Shown one piece after another: positions 24,043-32,659 of a DNA stretch of 34,110 nt. Origin of the DNA: an uncultured Eudoraea sp. (GTDB taxonomy: Bacteria > Bacteroidota > Bacteroidia > Flavobacteriales > Flavobacteriaceae); NCBI GenBank assembly GCA_947258405.1, contig CAMYIE010000009.1, positions 1 through 34,110 of the forward strand. The letters run 5' to 3'. Every line of letters starts with the position of its first letter. The stretch's first letter is position 1. The notes beneath the pieces are model-generated. The model had not been told where the DNA came from. It did no database searches and saw only the letters and a list, made by a program, of their open reading frames with translations. Both the position numbers and the translations under genes were made by a program.

Positions 24043-25035
24043 ATGAATAAGAATATAATTCTAGGGCTTATTATCGTCATACTGGGTTGCAGTAATGATG
24101 ACGGCCCGGTTGAAACCCAACTTTACGCAGCTTACGACAAAACCACTCTCAACATCCCGAATGGCTCCGAACTCAATCTGGCCATTTGGTATCCCACTTT
24201 TGAAGAAGAGCGTCCATATGACTACAATACAGCGGCTTCGCAGCTGGTGGTGAGTGGATCTGTCGCCGAAAATGCAGAAGCAGCGGATGGTGAATGGCCT
24301 TTGATCGTATTCTCCCACGGGTTTTCCGGTGGAGGTATTGGTTCGGTGGAAATATGTGAATCGCTGGCAAGGGCTGGATATGTGGTGGTCGCTCCGGATC
24401 ATTCAGACGCGGTGATCAGTGTGAGAATTGAAGGTCGGGCAACAGGTACACTTGCCGATGCGCTCATCTACTTGGAAGATAACCCCTTCGGGAATGGTGC
24501 GGACTACCTTTACCGGCTATCCGAGCTGCAGGAGATCATAGCTCATTTTACATCACAACCAGCTTATAACCTCAACCCTGATCACCTGGTACTCGGCGGG
24601 CACTCTATGGGAGGTTGGACGATCATGAAAGCCATAGAAAGCGGGAGCAGGCCCAGCGCGGCATTCCTTTTGTCCATGGGCGAACTTAACTGGCTGTTGG
24701 CCGGTCAGCGCTACTTTGAATCCGATTTCTTTCAGTCGCTCGACTTTCCTTCGGTTTATTTCTATGGGGAAGAAGAGTACGCACAAGCGGTCAACAATGG
24801 CAGGGATAATGTTTATGCCGCTTTTTGTTATACCTATTCCCCTAGCCCCAGCTATGGACTATTCGTAGAGGATGGCAATCATTTCACTTACAATTCCGAA
24901 GCAGTAGCTCCACTGTCTTATGGTAACGCCAGTCAGATCGAGTCTATCACCAGCAGATTGATCGGTTTTTTGGACCGGCATATACAAGGAGCAGACGTCT
25001 CGGTAGTAGAGCATCCCTTGGATGTCAGTAAATAA
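24043..25035 (+). CDS. Lipoprotein alpha/beta hydrolase (PAF-acetylhydrolase/dienelactone-hydrolase-like)
   Basis: 330 aa. Lipobox VILGC (Cys16). The alpha/beta-hydrolase fold shows the oxyanion region FSHGFSGGG (90-98), APDHSD (117-122), the nucleophile elbow G186-H-S188-M-G190 in LVLGGHSMGG, and a candidate catalytic His280 in VEDGNHFTY. The early LNLAIWYPT strand and PLIVFSHG are typical of secreted esterases annotated as platelet-activating-factor acetylhydrolase-like. Substrate unknown. Predicted to be membrane-anchored facing the periplasm or the surface. Own transcription unit. Confidence 0.9.
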   Translation: MNKNIILGLIIVILGCSNDDGPVETQLYAAYDKTTLNIPNGSELNLAIWYPTFEEERPYDYNTAASQLVVSGSVAENAEAADGEWPLIVFSHGFSGGGIGSVEICESLARAGYVVVAPDHSDAVISVRIEGRATGTLADALIYLEDNPFGNGADYLYRLSELQEIIAHFTSQPAYNLNPDHLVLGGHSMGGWTIMKAIESGSRPSAAFLLSMGELNWLLAGQRYFESDFFQSLDFPSVYFYGEEEYAQAVNNGRDNVYAAFCYTYSPSPSYGLFVEDGNHFTYNSEAVAPLSYGNASQIESITSRLIGFLDRHIQGADVSVVEHPLDVSK

Positions 25036-25051
25036 GATCATATAACATCAG

Positions 25052-25231
25052 TTAACGGCTTGAACCGCAGTGAGCCATATTCAAGATTCTGTTTTGGTTT
25101 TCTTTATCAATCTCTCCCCGAACTATGGCTTCACAAAATTCAATTACCCCGCATGCCATCGCCTCAGATAGCTCTCGCAGAATTTGACCGCCAAAGATCT
25201 GCAAAAAAGGAGTCTCCTCCAGGTTGTCACA
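25052..25231 (-). pseudogene. C-terminal gene remnant, 59 codons
   Basis: Minus-strand frame: CDNLEETPFLQIFGGQILRE, LSEAMACGVIEFCEAIVRGE, IDKENQNRILNMAHCGSSR, then TAA. It looks like a helical C-terminal domain. No ATG is present, a TGA lies just upstream, and the pyrimidine repeat begins 25 bases further upstream on that strand, as with the remnant at 21487. Family not recognised. Confidence 0.45.
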
Positions 25232-25255
25232 TCAACATAAACCATATTTTAATAA

Positions 25256-25365
25256 TTCAACTTTAATCTTTCAACTTCCAGTCTCGGTCTTCCGACCTTT
25301 GACATCGTAATTCCATCACCCAACCACATATACCCCTCTTCCCACTTCCTACTTCCCGCTCTTTA
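25256..25365. repeat. Polypyrimidine low-complexity repeat
   Basis: About 110 bases dominated by CTTTCAACTTCC, GTCTTCCGACCTTTGAC and CCCACTTCCTACTTCCCGCTC words, similar to 21441-21486 and 20638-20682. It sits immediately 5' of the minus-strand remnant at 25052-25231. Confidence 0.55.
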
Positions 25366-25407
25366 ATAATTTCGCTACATTGAGCTTTAAATTAGAAAAG
25401 GCCAGAA

Positions 25408-26202
25408 ATGCTGCAGTTTTTTAGAAAGATCCGAAAGCGGTTGTTGGGCGAAAACAAATTTAGTCGCTACCTGCTTTATGCTCTGGGGGAAATACTTCTG
25501 GTGGTGATTGGAATACTGATCGCGCTTCAGATCAACAACTGGAATGAAAACAATAAGAACCAGACCCTGGAGATCAATTATTTAAGGGGCCTGATTTCAG
25601 ACCTCGACTACGACATTGCGGCCTACAGCCTGGGCATCGGGGAAATAGAAGATCACAGGAAAAGCGCAGACGCCTTGCTGCTTTGTTATAAGGATCAAAG
25701 GACTCTTCCCGAACAAGAACTGATTGAGCATATGACCAATGTGGGGCTTATATCTCGCATCGACCACAGAAATACGGTCATGGACGACATGAAATCGGCC
25801 GGGCGGCTCAATCTGATCGGGTCGGATTCTATACGACAGGAAATCATCGCATATTATACCCTTGCTGCCAACACCATCGACAACAATGACCGGAATAACG
25901 ATTGGATATTATCCCATATCATCGGTTCAAGAGTCTATGCCGAACAGTTCGACTTTAACTCCACCGTGGCTGCTACTACAAGATTGCCGGATATCATGAA
26001 GAGCATAGAGGTGAATCCATTCGCGGGATTACCGCTTCTTCAGGATATTGAACACCCGGACCGCAATAATATTATCAACCTTCTGACGGCGAAGACCTGG
26101 CTTCAGGGGTTGAACAAAGTATACGCAGAGCGTGGACGGCAGGGCGCCCTGGAATTAAAAGAGGACATCCAGACTTACCTGGCCAAATTAGAGAACCATT
26201 AG
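25408..26202 (+). CDS. DUF6090 family membrane-anchored protein
   Basis: 264 aa. The N-terminus (MLQFFRKIRKRLLGENKFSR) is basic, then one strong membrane helix (YLLYALGEILLVVIGILIALQINNW, about 21-45). This is the hallmark of the Bacteroidota family annotated DUF6090. The rest is a largely helical, charged domain (LRGLISDLDYDIAAYSLGIG, TVMDDMKSAGRLNLIGSDSI) to the C-terminus. Biochemical function unknown; predicted inner-membrane anchor with an extracytoplasmic helical domain. A single-gene unit between a repeat region and a lipoprotein gene. Confidence 0.88.
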   Translation: MLQFFRKIRKRLLGENKFSRYLLYALGEILLVVIGILIALQINNWNENNKNQTLEINYLRGLISDLDYDIAAYSLGIGEIEDHRKSADALLLCYKDQRTLPEQELIEHMTNVGLISRIDHRNTVMDDMKSAGRLNLIGSDSIRQEIIAYYTLAANTIDNNDRNNDWILSHIIGSRVYAEQFDFNSTVAATTRLPDIMKSIEVNPFAGLPLLQDIEHPDRNNIINLLTAKTWLQGLNKVYAERGRQGALELKEDIQTYLAKLENH

Positions 26203-26367
26203 CAATGAAATCTTCTATCTCTATCGTTTCTGATATCCTAAAAAAGATTCCAGCGATTTTTTCTTATTTTAGGGAAGGCAAGTCACGTACTTTGTATAAA
26301 ATACTCTCCCCCGTCGATAGTTGATACTACTATCGAACCCCATATTTGTAACTTAAAAGATAGAAAA

Positions 26368-26946
26368 ATGAAGTTCAGCAAAAGTATACCCTGGCTCCTT
26401 TCCTTACTCATATTTTCGTGCGGCGATAAACGAAACACGGACACGATCAAATCCTATATTGCCACACATAATGCGCATGATGTGGAAGCTGCGCTTGGGT
26501 ATTACCAAACCGATGCAGTATTTGAGCTTAAAGGGGTGTGGACCAAGAAAGGACTGGACGAAATCCGCGGCTTGGAAGAATTTGATGCAGTGATGAATAG
26601 CCATCTGGAGCTCAAAGATATAAGAGAAGCTGGCGATACGATTTATTGTAAGATCGTGGAGAATAATGATTGGTTCGGAACCATGAATATCACCAACCTC
26701 GTTCATGATCCGGTAATTTTTGTGATGCGCAACAATAAGTTCAAACACATCATCGGTTACCCTGACCAACAGACTGGCCTGGAAATCGAAGCCGCCATGG
26801 GCCTTATATTCCAATGGTCAGCCAAGGCCACTGACTCCGTTATTTACGAACTCCTACCCAATGGAGCCTTTGTATATTCCACCGAAGCTGGCCACAAATG
26901 GAAAGCCTTATTTGAAAGGATGCAGAAATCCGACAGTATTCCCTAG
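26368..26946 (+). CDS. SnoaL/NTF2-like lipoprotein
   Basis: 192 aa. Lipobox LIFSC (Cys18). Residues about 25-140 follow the SnoaL/NTF2 cone-fold pattern: a first helix (IKSYIATHNAHDVEAALGYY), ...AVFELKGVWTKKGLDEIR, then strands (HLELKDIREAGDTIYCKIVE, VIFVMRNNKFKHIIGYPD). A C-terminal helical part (EAAMGLIFQWSAKA, HKWKALFERMQK) follows. The fold binds or transforms small molecules in some members; no catalytic residues can be assigned. The upstream CATATTTG is one base from the promoter consensus. It lies 37 bases before the CPBP gene and may be co-transcribed. Confidence 0.8.
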   Translation: MKFSKSIPWLLSLLIFSCGDKRNTDTIKSYIATHNAHDVEAALGYYQTDAVFELKGVWTKKGLDEIRGLEEFDAVMNSHLELKDIREAGDTIYCKIVENNDWFGTMNITNLVHDPVIFVMRNNKFKHIIGYPDQQTGLEIEAAMGLIFQWSAKATDSVIYELLPNGAFVYSTEAGHKWKALFERMQKSDSIP

Positions 26947-26983
26947 ATTTCGGCCTGATCTTTAAATTAAAATTTGTTAGAAT

Positions 26984-28027
26984 GTGACATTACCCGATAC
27001 AAAATATATCAACCCAAAGAAACATAATTTGAAAGCGCTATTTAAATCCCAACCCAGTCTAAGTTTTGTCCTTGTTACTTTTTTGATAACATTCTTATTC
27101 TGGTTTCTACCGGTATGGACGGAATTACCAAAAGATATAGGGCTTGCACTTATGCTCATGGGTGGATGCGGACCCCTGGTGGCTGGGTATTTAATAACTG
27201 TTGTCAATTCAGGTTCCTCAATTAAGGTCTCCTCCTGGCCACTCTTTTTGATCATATTTATGAGTGCATTTATAGTGCTGGTTTTGCGATTATACCTCAT
27301 AGATCATGGGATGAATGATGTTAATGGTAAGATGCCTGCCCTGGGGGATGTTGGGCCAGTAGCCTATATTTTATTTGGTATTACCTTCGTCATTTTGGGA
27401 CTGAATGTCAGCAATGCCCTTAACACCGAATTAAAGGAAAACTATATCAAGTCGTTCCTGATGAGCAGGTCTAAAATAAAATGGTATATCATAGCCATAG
27501 TGCTTCTTCCCGTTATGAGTTTGGTGAGTTATTTCCTGGGGAAAGCAATGGGAATGGAAACCACAGATTATGTTATCAATGCAGATGCAAACTGGCTGGT
27601 TGGCCTCTTCAGCACCTTTTTCTTTTTTGGTGGAAATGAAGAATTCGGCTGGCGGGGATTTTTACAAAAAGAAATGCAAAAAAAATATGCTCCTATACTC
27701 GTTGTACTTGTGATTTCTATACTTTGGAGCTTTTGGCATCTTCCTCTGCACTACAACGGGTTCTACTCTACGGGTGGTTTTATGGATCTTCTGCCGCGTT
27801 TTATATTTACGATACCCATTACCATTGTATTTAGCTGGTTATATAACAAATCTGCATACTCGGTGCTGGCACTTGTCATTTTGCACAGTATGCTCAACAA
27901 TAATGGTAAGCTATTCGGGGCTTCGAATCAGGTATTTTTAATCCTGGTTATAGCCCTATGTATCTATTGCATCATCGATGACAAGATGTGGAAGAAAAAG
28001 GCCTATCATCAGATTTATGAAGCGTAG
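26984..28027 (+). CDS. CPBP-family intramembrane metalloprotease
   Basis: 347 aa from a GTG start at 26984; the overlapping ATG at 26982 runs straight into TGA. About eight membrane helices. The CPBP/Abi motifs are present: E219-E220-F-G-W-R224 (NEEFGWRGFL), H252 in SFWHLPLH, and a C-terminal HSMLNNN. The family cleaves membrane-embedded substrates or processes prenylated or peptide substrates; in bacteria many members are linked to bacteriocin self-immunity. Its gene ends 8 bases before the convergent methyltransferase. A second CPBP protein is encoded at 32660. Confidence 0.92.
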   Translation: MTLPDTKYINPKKHNLKALFKSQPSLSFVLVTFLITFLFWFLPVWTELPKDIGLALMLMGGCGPLVAGYLITVVNSGSSIKVSSWPLFLIIFMSAFIVLVLRLYLIDHGMNDVNGKMPALGDVGPVAYILFGITFVILGLNVSNALNTELKENYIKSFLMSRSKIKWYIIAIVLLPVMSLVSYFLGKAMGMETTDYVINADANWLVGLFSTFFFFGGNEEFGWRGFLQKEMQKKYAPILVVLVISILWSFWHLPLHYNGFYSTGGFMDLLPRFIFTIPITIVFSWLYNKSAYSVLALVILHSMLNNNGKLFGASNQVFLILVIALCIYCIIDDKMWKKKAYHQIYEA

Positions 28028-28035
28028 AAAGCACA

Positions 28036-28683
28036 TTACTTTCTTCGATAGGTTTCAACATGCCAGGGAAAAGTTAAGCTATGAGCCACCCTGCTAAAAC
28101 CTTTTTCCTCAAATACTTCTCTCATTTTATTGACGGGATGTATATAAGGTCTGAACGATTTGGTCTTCCACCTGGCTGAAATAACGCCCACTGAAGCCAC
28201 AATTCTGGAGAGTATCCCGTCCATTGGATAGCTAATGGAAATAAGCTCCATTGATTGATGACACACCGCATTCAGAATCTGTTGATAATCCGGGTAGCAA
28301 CATACCACCTTATCGAGCGTAACAATGTCTGATTGTTCAAGTTCCATGTAAATTTCAGCAAAGTCACCAAAGATAAAACTAGTCCTGTCTGCCCAGCCAT
28401 TTTTGCTTGCATGCGCTTTAGCTTTATTCAAATAATCCGAAGAGGCATCTACAGCTTTGGTTTCCTTACCACCCTCCCGTAAAAACCACCATTGCAGTGC
28501 ACCGATACCACCTCCTATATCGAGCAAAGATCTATTATGGACTTGGATCGTACTCAATTGATCAATCATCCGGGCCGTTACTCTGCCTGGTCCCTTTTTG
28601 AGATATTGACTATATTGCTTTTCAGCAGTTTTTTCATCGAAAAATACATCGGCCCCACAACAGTGTTCCTTAATAGTAGTCAT
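28036..28683 (-). CDS. Class I SAM-dependent methyltransferase
   Basis: 215 aa. Motif I is L53-L-D55-I-G-G-G-I-G61, followed by KAVDASSDYLNKAKAHA (acidic motif II), FGDFAEI, and VTLDKVVCCYPDYQQIL. The N-terminus has HCCGADVFFDEKTAEKQY. The pattern resembles the BchM/UbiE-like methyltransferase group; there is no sign of photosynthesis genes, so the substrate is unknown. Divergent from a second SAM methyltransferase at 28810, with 126 bases between. Confidence 0.88.
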   Translation of the reverse strand: MTTIKEHCCGADVFFDEKTAEKQYSQYLKKGPGRVTARMIDQLSTIQVHNRSLLDIGGGIGALQWWFLREGGKETKAVDASSDYLNKAKAHASKNGWADRTSFIFGDFAEIYMELEQSDIVTLDKVVCCYPDYQQILNAVCHQSMELISISYPMDGILSRIVASVGVISARWKTKSFRPYIHPVNKMREVFEEKGFSRVAHSLTFPWHVETYRRK

Positions 28684-28809
28684 TTATTAAATGTAATGAT
28701 AATTTTGATGGATGATGGATGACTATTGGTTATAAATCATTAGTATAATAATATAAACTTAACGGCTTCCATAATAAGAAGATTCAGAAGCAATGCTAAC
28801 TGTTACTAT

Positions 28810-29454
28810 ATGAAAATTGCAGAGATCATGGAGAATTCTAAAAGACGAGATCATTGGGAAGAAATCTACCAGACTAAAGAAACGGAGGAGGTTAGCTGGT
28901 ATCAGAAATCTCCTAAAACTTCCCTTGAACTTATCCAGCAATCAGACCTGCCTAAGACAGCCAGGATCATTGATATGGGTGGAGGCGACAGCCTTTTGGT
29001 AGATAACCTGTTAGAAATGGGGTTCAATAATATCTCCGTTGTCGATATCTCGGAAACCGCCCTGAATAAGTCGAGAGAGAGGCTTGGTGCGAAAGGTGCC
29101 GATGTTAATTGGATACAGGGTAATGCCACACGTTTTCATCCGCCTGGAAAATTTGATCTCTGGCACGACCGGGCAACTTTTCACTTTCTAATCCACGAAA
29201 ATAAAATTGATCGATATCTCCAAACCGCTTACCAGCACATAAATCCTGAGGGAATCTTGCTGTTGGGTACTTTTTCTGAAAAAGGTCCGCACCAATGTAG
29301 TGGTCTCCCGGTGAATCAGTATTCTTCAAAAAGTCTTGTTCGTAGATTAGAAAAACAATTCGAAATTATTACTTGTAAGACTATCGATCACTTTACACCA
29401 ACAGGAAGCGCACAGAACTTTCTATACTGTATTTTTAGAAGAAAGTCGCCCTAG
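28810..29454 (+). CDS. Class I SAM-dependent methyltransferase
   Basis: 214 aa; ATG 28828 (MENSKRRDHWEEIYQTKE) is an equally good start. HWEEIYQTKETEEVSWYQ is typical of small stand-alone methyltransferases. Motif I is I54-D55-M-G-G-G-D60, motif II VVDISETALNKSRERLG, and WIQGNATRF and FDLWHDRATFHFL follow. The C-terminus (TGSAQNFLYCIFRRK) is also family-like. Related proteins act on small molecules, including tellurite or thiol-type detoxification substrates in some species; not assignable here. Confidence 0.88.
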   Translation: MKIAEIMENSKRRDHWEEIYQTKETEEVSWYQKSPKTSLELIQQSDLPKTARIIDMGGGDSLLVDNLLEMGFNNISVVDISETALNKSRERLGAKGADVNWIQGNATRFHPPGKFDLWHDRATFHFLIHENKIDRYLQTAYQHINPEGILLLGTFSEKGPHQCSGLPVNQYSSKSLVRRLEKQFEIITCKTIDHFTPTGSAQNFLYCIFRRKSP

Positions 29455-29582
29455 ATTTATATTGCCATCAGTGAGCCTAAGGTTTTATTATATAGTCTTG
29501 TTGGCACATCTATAACTACCTGAATGTTTATCCCAATGATAGTATTTTAACCACTTAGCGCCTCGAACTAAATTTTTATAAG

Positions 29583-30566
29583 ATGAAAGCCATAGTAAGT
29601 AAGCGATACGGTAGACCATCGGAGCTACAATTACAAGAGATTGATATCCCCATTCCAGGCGATAAGGAAGTTCTGGTAAAAATCAAGGCCACCACCATAA
29701 ACGATTGGGACTGGTCTTTGATAAGAGGCAAGCCTTATATATATCGACTAATATATGGCTTACTAAGGCCCAAAAAAACTGTCTTTGGCGTTGAGATTGC
29801 TGGTATAGTTGATTCCCTGGGGGCCGGGGCGACCCACTTTGTCCCAGGTGACAAAGTATACGGAGACATTTCTCTTGTGGGTTATGGAGGCTGGGCCGAA
29901 TATGTCGCCGTACCGGAGTCCGCTTTATTGCCAATGCCCGATCAGATCGGTTTTGAAACTGCGGCCTCACTCCCCCATGCCTGTGCCCTGGCCTACCAGG
30001 GTCTGATAGAATACGGATTACTCGATAAAGGTGAGAAGGTATTGATCAATGGTGGCGGTGGTGGTGTAGGTACTTTTGGCGTACAGATCGCATATAATTC
30101 AGGTGCCGGAGAGGTGAATGGGGTAGATTCCGGTGAAAAATTTCCTATGATGCGCCAGCTAGGTTTTGACAACTTGGTAGACTACATGAAAATTGACTTT
30201 ACCAAAAGTAGCCAGCGTTACGATTTGATACTGGATACCAAGACAACACGCTCGCCTTTTGCTTATCTGAAATCCTTACATCCTCATGGCCGTTACGTTA
30301 CCGTAGGTGGCAGTCCGCTGAGAATCCTATTTCTTCTGCTTTGCAAACCCTTAGTGGCTATGTTTAGCTCGAAACGAGTGAATTTGGTAGCACTGAAGCC
30401 CAATGAGGGAATGGATAAGCTTGTACCATGGATCGAATCAGGAAAACTAAAATCCGTGATCGACGGGCCTTATACATTGGAAGAGATCCCGGATTGTCTG
30501 GAATATTTCGGACTGGGGAAACACCTGGGAAAGATTGTTATCTGTATGGAACCAACTGAAACGTAG
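29583..30566 (+). CDS. Zinc-free MDR-family NAD(P)-dependent oxidoreductase
   Basis: 327 aa. An N-terminal GroES-like domain (MKAIVSKRYGRPSELQLQE, GVEIAGIVDSLGAGATHFVP GDKVYGD) and a Rossmann domain with nucleotide motif NGGGGGVGTFGVQIA (about 157-171). The zinc-ligand residues of classical alcohol dehydrogenases are absent, so it belongs with quinone oxidoreductase/enoyl reductase-like members using NAD(P)H. Substrate unknown. Own leader of about 130 bases; no operon partner. Confidence 0.9.
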   Translation: MKAIVSKRYGRPSELQLQEIDIPIPGDKEVLVKIKATTINDWDWSLIRGKPYIYRLIYGLLRPKKTVFGVEIAGIVDSLGAGATHFVPGDKVYGDISLVGYGGWAEYVAVPESALLPMPDQIGFETAASLPHACALAYQGLIEYGLLDKGEKVLINGGGGGVGTFGVQIAYNSGAGEVNGVDSGEKFPMMRQLGFDNLVDYMKIDFTKSSQRYDLILDTKTTRSPFAYLKSLHPHGRYVTVGGSPLRILFLLLCKPLVAMFSSKRVNLVALKPNEGMDKLVPWIESGKLKSVIDGPYTLEEIPDCLEYFGLGKHLGKIVICMEPTET

Positions 30567-30718
30567 TAGAGGGAATTAGATATAAAGGGCATGGAAAACC
30601 TTTATGAGTATCTTGAAAGGGTGATATGCGTTCTGCATTTCATTCTCTGTTACGGCTATAAAATTTTCTTGCTAACTTTTACAAGGTAGAGCGAAAAACA
30701 AAATCAATAAATATTCAA

Positions 30719-31270
30719 ATGTCAGATCGTTCAAAAATAGTTTACTATGTCGCCACTTCCCTCGATGGATTTATCTGCGGACCACGGGAAGATGTCAGCC
30801 TTTTTATAAGTGAGGGCAGTGGCGTGGAGAAATACCTGAGTGACCTTAAAGCCTTTAAAACAGTAATCATGGGTAGGAAGACCTATGAATTTGGTTATAA
30901 ATTTGGCCTTGAAGCGGGGCAACCTGCTTATCCGCACATGGAGCATTTTATTTTTTCAAACTCACTGGAATTAGCTGTTCTCCATCCTCAGGTTCATATA
31001 GAGAAACTACGTCTCGATCGAATTACCGCTATCCGCGACGACTCCCCTACCGATGTCTATCTATGCGGTGGCGGGCAGTTCGCCGGTTGGCTGCTTGATC
31101 ATGGATTGATAGACCGATTAAAAGTTAAGATCAACCCGATTGTACTGGGTGATGGTGTCCCTGTTTTTGGAACATCTACTGCCAGTGCAGTTTTTAAATT
31201 AACTGAAAATAAAGTGTACGACAATGGTCTTCAGATCGCCTCGTATGATATCCTGCGCCACCCTTGTTAA
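30719..31270 (+). CDS. Dihydrofolate reductase-like protein (RibD C-terminal domain family)
   Basis: 183 aa. IVYYVATSLDGFICGP at the N-terminus, VIMGRKTYEFG (about 50-60), YLCGGGQFAGWLLDHGLIDR and PIVLGDGVPVF are the family landmarks for NADPH binding. This stand-alone RibD-C/YyaP-type group is related in fold to DHFR but is usually not the housekeeping enzyme; no folate or riboflavin genes are adjacent. Likely a cytoplasmic NADPH-dependent reductase of unknown substrate. Confidence 0.9.
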   Translation: MSDRSKIVYYVATSLDGFICGPREDVSLFISEGSGVEKYLSDLKAFKTVIMGRKTYEFGYKFGLEAGQPAYPHMEHFIFSNSLELAVLHPQVHIEKLRLDRITAIRDDSPTDVYLCGGGQFAGWLLDHGLIDRLKVKINPIVLGDGVPVFGTSTASAVFKLTENKVYDNGLQIASYDILRHPC

Positions 31271-31331
31271 AATCGCGGCATTTTTATACATTTAAAAGGC
31301 TTGTAAACAACTGACTAAATCAATCTAAGCA

Positions 31332-31448
31332 ATGAAACCAACTGTAATTACTGTAATATTAGGTTCATTGATCCTGTTGATCTGGACTGCCATTTCATGG
31401 ATGGTATTCCCATTTCAGGAGCAAAGCATAAGCTCGTTGAAACCCTAG
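31332..31448 (+). pseudogene. Truncated membrane-protein remnant, 38 aa
   Basis: ATG-started MKPTVITVILGSLILLIWTA followed by ISWMVFPFQEQSISSLKP and TAG. It is one membrane helix ending in the ISWMVFPF pattern seen at the N-terminus of longer flavobacterial membrane proteins (memory, not checked). Apparently cut short; coding-like sequence in another frame takes over from about 31397. Confidence 0.4.
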
Positions 31449-31543
31449 TCCAATTTCAGCTCCGTTTTTGGGAACTTTCCGGACAGGAAACACTGATAGA
31501 AGATCTTTATGTCGCTGCTATTGAAGTACTTAATAAACAATAA
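31397..31543 (+). pseudogene. Overlapping 48-codon remnant, different frame
   Basis: Reads MDGIPISGAKHKLVETLVQF then QLRFWELSGQETLIEDLYVA and AIEVLNKQ, TAA, just before the DinB gene. The second half is helix-like and coding-like. It may be the tail of a lost gene fused out of frame to the membrane-protein remnant. Confidence 0.35.
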
Positions 31544-31557
31544 ATACAGTATTCATT

Positions 31558-32043
31558 ATGTCATTGAACAAACAATTCGCGAAACACTTTAAGGATTTCC
31601 ATTTTGGTCCAAGCCTTACCGGCTCCAGCTTAAAAGAAACCCTGGATGGGGTCGATTGGCATGTGGCCACTGCTCGGGTAGATGGTTTAAATACCATTGC
31701 CATGCTGGTCTTCCATATCCATTACTATGTTGGTGCAGTGCTTAAAGTTTTAAAAGGCGGGGCTCTGGATGCGCATGATAAGTACAGTTACAATATGCCC
31801 GAGATTCGATCTGAAGAAGACTGGCAAAAGATGCTTAGGCAATACATAACAGAAGCTACTGAGTTTGCTGATCTTGTGGAATCGATGCCGGAGGCGCAAT
31901 TGAAAGAACTTATGGCATTGGAAAAGTACGGAAACTGGTTCCAGAACTTGCTGGTGTTACAGGAACATAGTTACTATCACCTCGGACAGATCGTATTGAT
32001 CAAAAAAATCCTATCTCAACCACAAGTATCGACCGGTGGATAA
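31558..32043 (+). CDS. DinB-family four-helix-bundle protein
   Basis: 161 aa. The DinB/YfiT fold with candidate metal-binding histidines H53 (MLVFHIHYY), H137 and H141 (LQEHSYYHLGQ); this H...HxxxH pattern is the family metal site. Members include thiol-S-transferases using bacillithiol or mycothiol; thiol use is unknown here. The downstream GNAT gene overlaps its last 8 bases, so the two are translationally coupled. Confidence 0.9.
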   Translation: MSLNKQFAKHFKDFHFGPSLTGSSLKETLDGVDWHVATARVDGLNTIAMLVFHIHYYVGAVLKVLKGGALDAHDKYSYNMPEIRSEEDWQKMLRQYITEATEFADLVESMPEAQLKELMALEKYGNWFQNLLVLQEHSYYHLGQIVLIKKILSQPQVSTGG

Positions 32044-32587
32044 ATACGACTTTTGTTCAGATCGATTAGGATTTAGAAACTGGCATGAGTCGGATTTAGC
32101 CCCATTATTTGAGATCAATAATGATCCCCGGGTTATGGAGTACTTCCCGTCGCTGCCTACATTCAATGAGACCAGTGCTTTTGTTGGACGTATGCAGGAT
32201 ATGTATAATGCTTCTGGCTATTGTTATTTTGCGGCAGACCATCTTGAAAGTGGGCGTTTATTGGGATTTATAGGTCTTTGTTATCAGGAATACCAAAGTC
32301 CGTTTACCCCTTGTGTGGATATCGGATGGAGATTGCACAAGGATTTTTGGGGAATGGGACTTGCCACAGAGGGCGCTCTAAAAAACCTTGAATATGCCTT
32401 TAATTCCTTAGGATTAAATCGGGTAAGGGCTTTTGCGCCAGAAATAAATCTAAAATCGATTCATGTTATGCAAAAGATCGGGATGCAATTCCTTGGGATC
32501 TTTGAACACCCTTATCTTAAAGAGTTCCCCTTATTGCTTAATTGCGTATGTTATGAAACCACCAAATCAGATTATTTTACCGATTAG
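32036..32587 (+). CDS. RimJ/RimL-type GNAT acetyltransferase
   Basis: 183 aa from a GTG start (32036) that overlaps the DinB stop by 8 bases. Typical family features: FCSDRLGFRNWHESDLAPLF, NDPRVMEYFP, DIGWRLHKDFWGMGLATEGA (acetyl-CoA loop) and GLNRVRAFAPEINLKSIHVM QKIGM. This group acetylates ribosomal-protein N-termini or small amines and antibiotics. Likely cytoplasmic and co-expressed with DinB. Confidence 0.92.
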   Translation: MDKYDFCSDRLGFRNWHESDLAPLFEINNDPRVMEYFPSLPTFNETSAFVGRMQDMYNASGYCYFAADHLESGRLLGFIGLCYQEYQSPFTPCVDIGWRLHKDFWGMGLATEGALKNLEYAFNSLGLNRVRAFAPEINLKSIHVMQKIGMQFLGIFEHPYLKEFPLLLNCVCYETTKSDYFTD

Positions 32588-32659
32588 TTGCAAAACTAAG
32601 TTCGGATATAACAGAATTTTCTTACATTTAAAATAACTTAAAGAGGGGGTGTCGGGCCG

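Larger units (their letters stand above)
25036..25407. other. Intergenic region with gene remnant and pyrimidine repeat
   Basis: The 372-base gap contains a 59-codon coding-like minus-strand remnant (25052-25231), then a pyrimidine-rich tract (25256-25365), then the short leader of the DUF6090 gene. A 68-codon plus-strand frame here is judged spurious because the opposite strand has the better protein character. Confidence 0.55.

Noticed and set aside
25060-25266. 68-codon plus-strand ORF
   Set aside because: Its protein is not family-like, while the opposite strand carries a more coding-like remnant; part of it is pyrimidine repeat.
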